From contig JAKPUV010001283.1 in NCBI GenBank assembly GCA_029554925.1, positions 1 through 9,557 on the forward strand: a DNA stretch of 9,557 nucleotides, read 5' to 3'. The position numbers and the translations under genes were made by a program. The notes beneath the pieces are model-generated. The model saw only the letters and a list, made by a program, of their open reading frames with translations, ran no database searches and had not been told where the DNA came from. Positions 8,975-9,557 of the stretch are shown piece by piece. The DNA is from Candidatus Hydrogenedentota bacterium. Its GTDB lineage: Bacteria; Hydrogenedentota; Hydrogenedentia; Hydrogenedentales; CAITNO01. Numbering within the stretch: the first letter of the stretch is position 1; each line of letters opens with the position of its first letter.

Positions 8975-9557
8975 TCAGAACCGCGACGACCACTCGGCGA
9001 AGCCGAGGGCGTCCAGCTCGTCCCGCATGCCCGCAATCTCCGCGTCCGTCAGGGGCGACAGGGGCAGCCGCGCCGGGCCGCAGGGCATCCCCGCGAGCGT
9101 CATGGCCGCCTTGATCCCGGCGTTTGCGTGGCGGCGGAGGATGACCGCGATCATCCGCGCGGCGAGAAGCTGGTGCTCCTGCGCCCCGGCCAGGTCGCCC
9201 GCCGCGAAGCGGCGCATGACCTCGTGGTACAGCGGGGCGAGGAAGTTGTAGGTGCTGCCCACCGCGCCGTGGCACCCGGCCGCGAGGCCGGAGAGGAGCA
9301 TCTCGTCCACACCGAAGAGGATGTTGAACCGCCCGCCGTCGAAGGCCAGGCACGCCTGCATCACCTCGACGTCGCGGCAGCTGAACTTGACGCCCGCCAG
9401 CGAGGGCATCCGCGCCGGGGCCGCCTCCAGAAAGGCCAGCGGGCTCAGGGACACGCCGCTCAGCCGGGGGATGTGGTAGTAGTAGAAGGGCAGGTCCGGC
9501 GCGGCGTCGGTGACGCGGCCCAGGGTCTCGACCAGCGCCGCCACGCCCTCCGGGATG
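8975..9557 (-). CDS. nanA: N-acetylneuraminate lyase, C-terminal part (5' end outside the window)
   Basis: Cytoplasmic class I aldolase of the DapA/NanA family that splits N-acetylneuraminate into N-acetylmannosamine and pyruvate. The frame is open through the right edge; 193 residues are visible of about 300 usual, so roughly 110 N-terminal residues are missing. FYYYHIP (bases about 9470-9487) holds the active-site tyrosine of the family. GVKFS holds the Schiff-base lysine, codon 9388-9386. FGVDEMLLSGL and GSTYNF are further sialate-lyase signatures. GVKFS and GSTYNF make this a sialate lyase rather than dihydrodipicolinate synthase. As I remember the families, YYYHIP and GVKFS look closer to the animal NPL type than to E. 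coli NanA. An internal GTG at 9544 is not the start, because the family sequence continues upstream of it. Stop TGA at 8977-8975 lies one base before the next ATG. The neighbours (mutarotase-transporter, sialidases) agree with the call. Confidence 0.93.
   Translation of the reverse strand, partial: IPEGVAALVETLGRVTDAAPDLPFYYYHIPRLSGVSLSPLAFLEAAPARMPSLAGVKFSCRDVEVMQACLAFDGGRFNILFGVDEMLLSGLAAGCHGAVGSTYNFLAPLYHEVMRRFAAGDLAGAQEHQLLAARMIAVILRRHANAGIKAAMTLAGMPCGPARLPLSPLTDAEIAGMRDELDALGFAEWSSRF

Noticed and set aside
8974..9000. A ribosome binding site for the transporter fusion
   Set aside because: No purine-rich Shine-Dalgarno is visible before ATG 8973; coupling to the lyase stop one base away is more likely.
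6502..9114. 870-codon open frame on the plus strand
   Set aside because: It is antisense to the transporter fusion and composed mostly of G, R, H, A and P. It has no recognisable domain and is explained by third-position GC bias.

Overview
The window is about two thirds G+C and carries one tightly packed run of five genes, all on the minus strand and read from right to left. There is no intergenic gap longer than 14 bases. The run is open at both ends: the first gene enters from the right edge and the last one leaves through the left edge, so neither the promoter nor the terminator is inside. I see no rRNA, tRNA, CRISPR array, insertion sequence or phage gene.

In order of transcription: (1) 9557-8975, C-terminal two thirds of an N-acetylneuraminate lyase; (2) 8973-6337, an exported Kelch propeller of the sialic-acid mutarotase (NanM) type fused to a complete sodium:solute symporter; (3) 6340-4499, a probable lipoprotein in which a GH33 sialidase is followed by a GH16 glycanase; (4) 4502-1146, a large exported protein with a glycosidase-like N-terminal half and a sialidase-like Asp-box propeller at its C-terminus; (5) 1131-1, a five-bladed propeller like the GH43/GH32 superfamilies, followed by a metallo-beta-lactamase-fold domain that is cut by the left edge. 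Genes 2/3 and 3/4 overlap by ATGA, and genes 1/2 are separated by one base.

Read together, the genes describe scavenging of sialylated glycans. Enzymes outside the cytoplasm (genes 3 to 5) strip sialic acid and cut or trim the underlying chain. The propeller of gene 2 would convert the released anomer and its symporter half would import it with sodium. The lyase of gene 1 would split it into N-acetylmannosamine and pyruvate. NanE, NanK and a regulator are not in the window.

Four of the five genes are fusions, and four different beta-propellers occur in 9.5 kb. High G+C, signal peptides, a lipobox, the mutarotase-symporter fusion and large multidomain glycan enzymes point to a Gram-negative polysaccharide degrader, perhaps of the Planctomycetota/Verrucomicrobiota/Lentisphaerota or Hydrogenedentota type. 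That placement is an inference with low confidence. The most novel parts are the sialidase-GH16 fusion, the glycosidase/sialidase-like chimera without a FRIP motif, and the propeller-metallohydrolase fusion.
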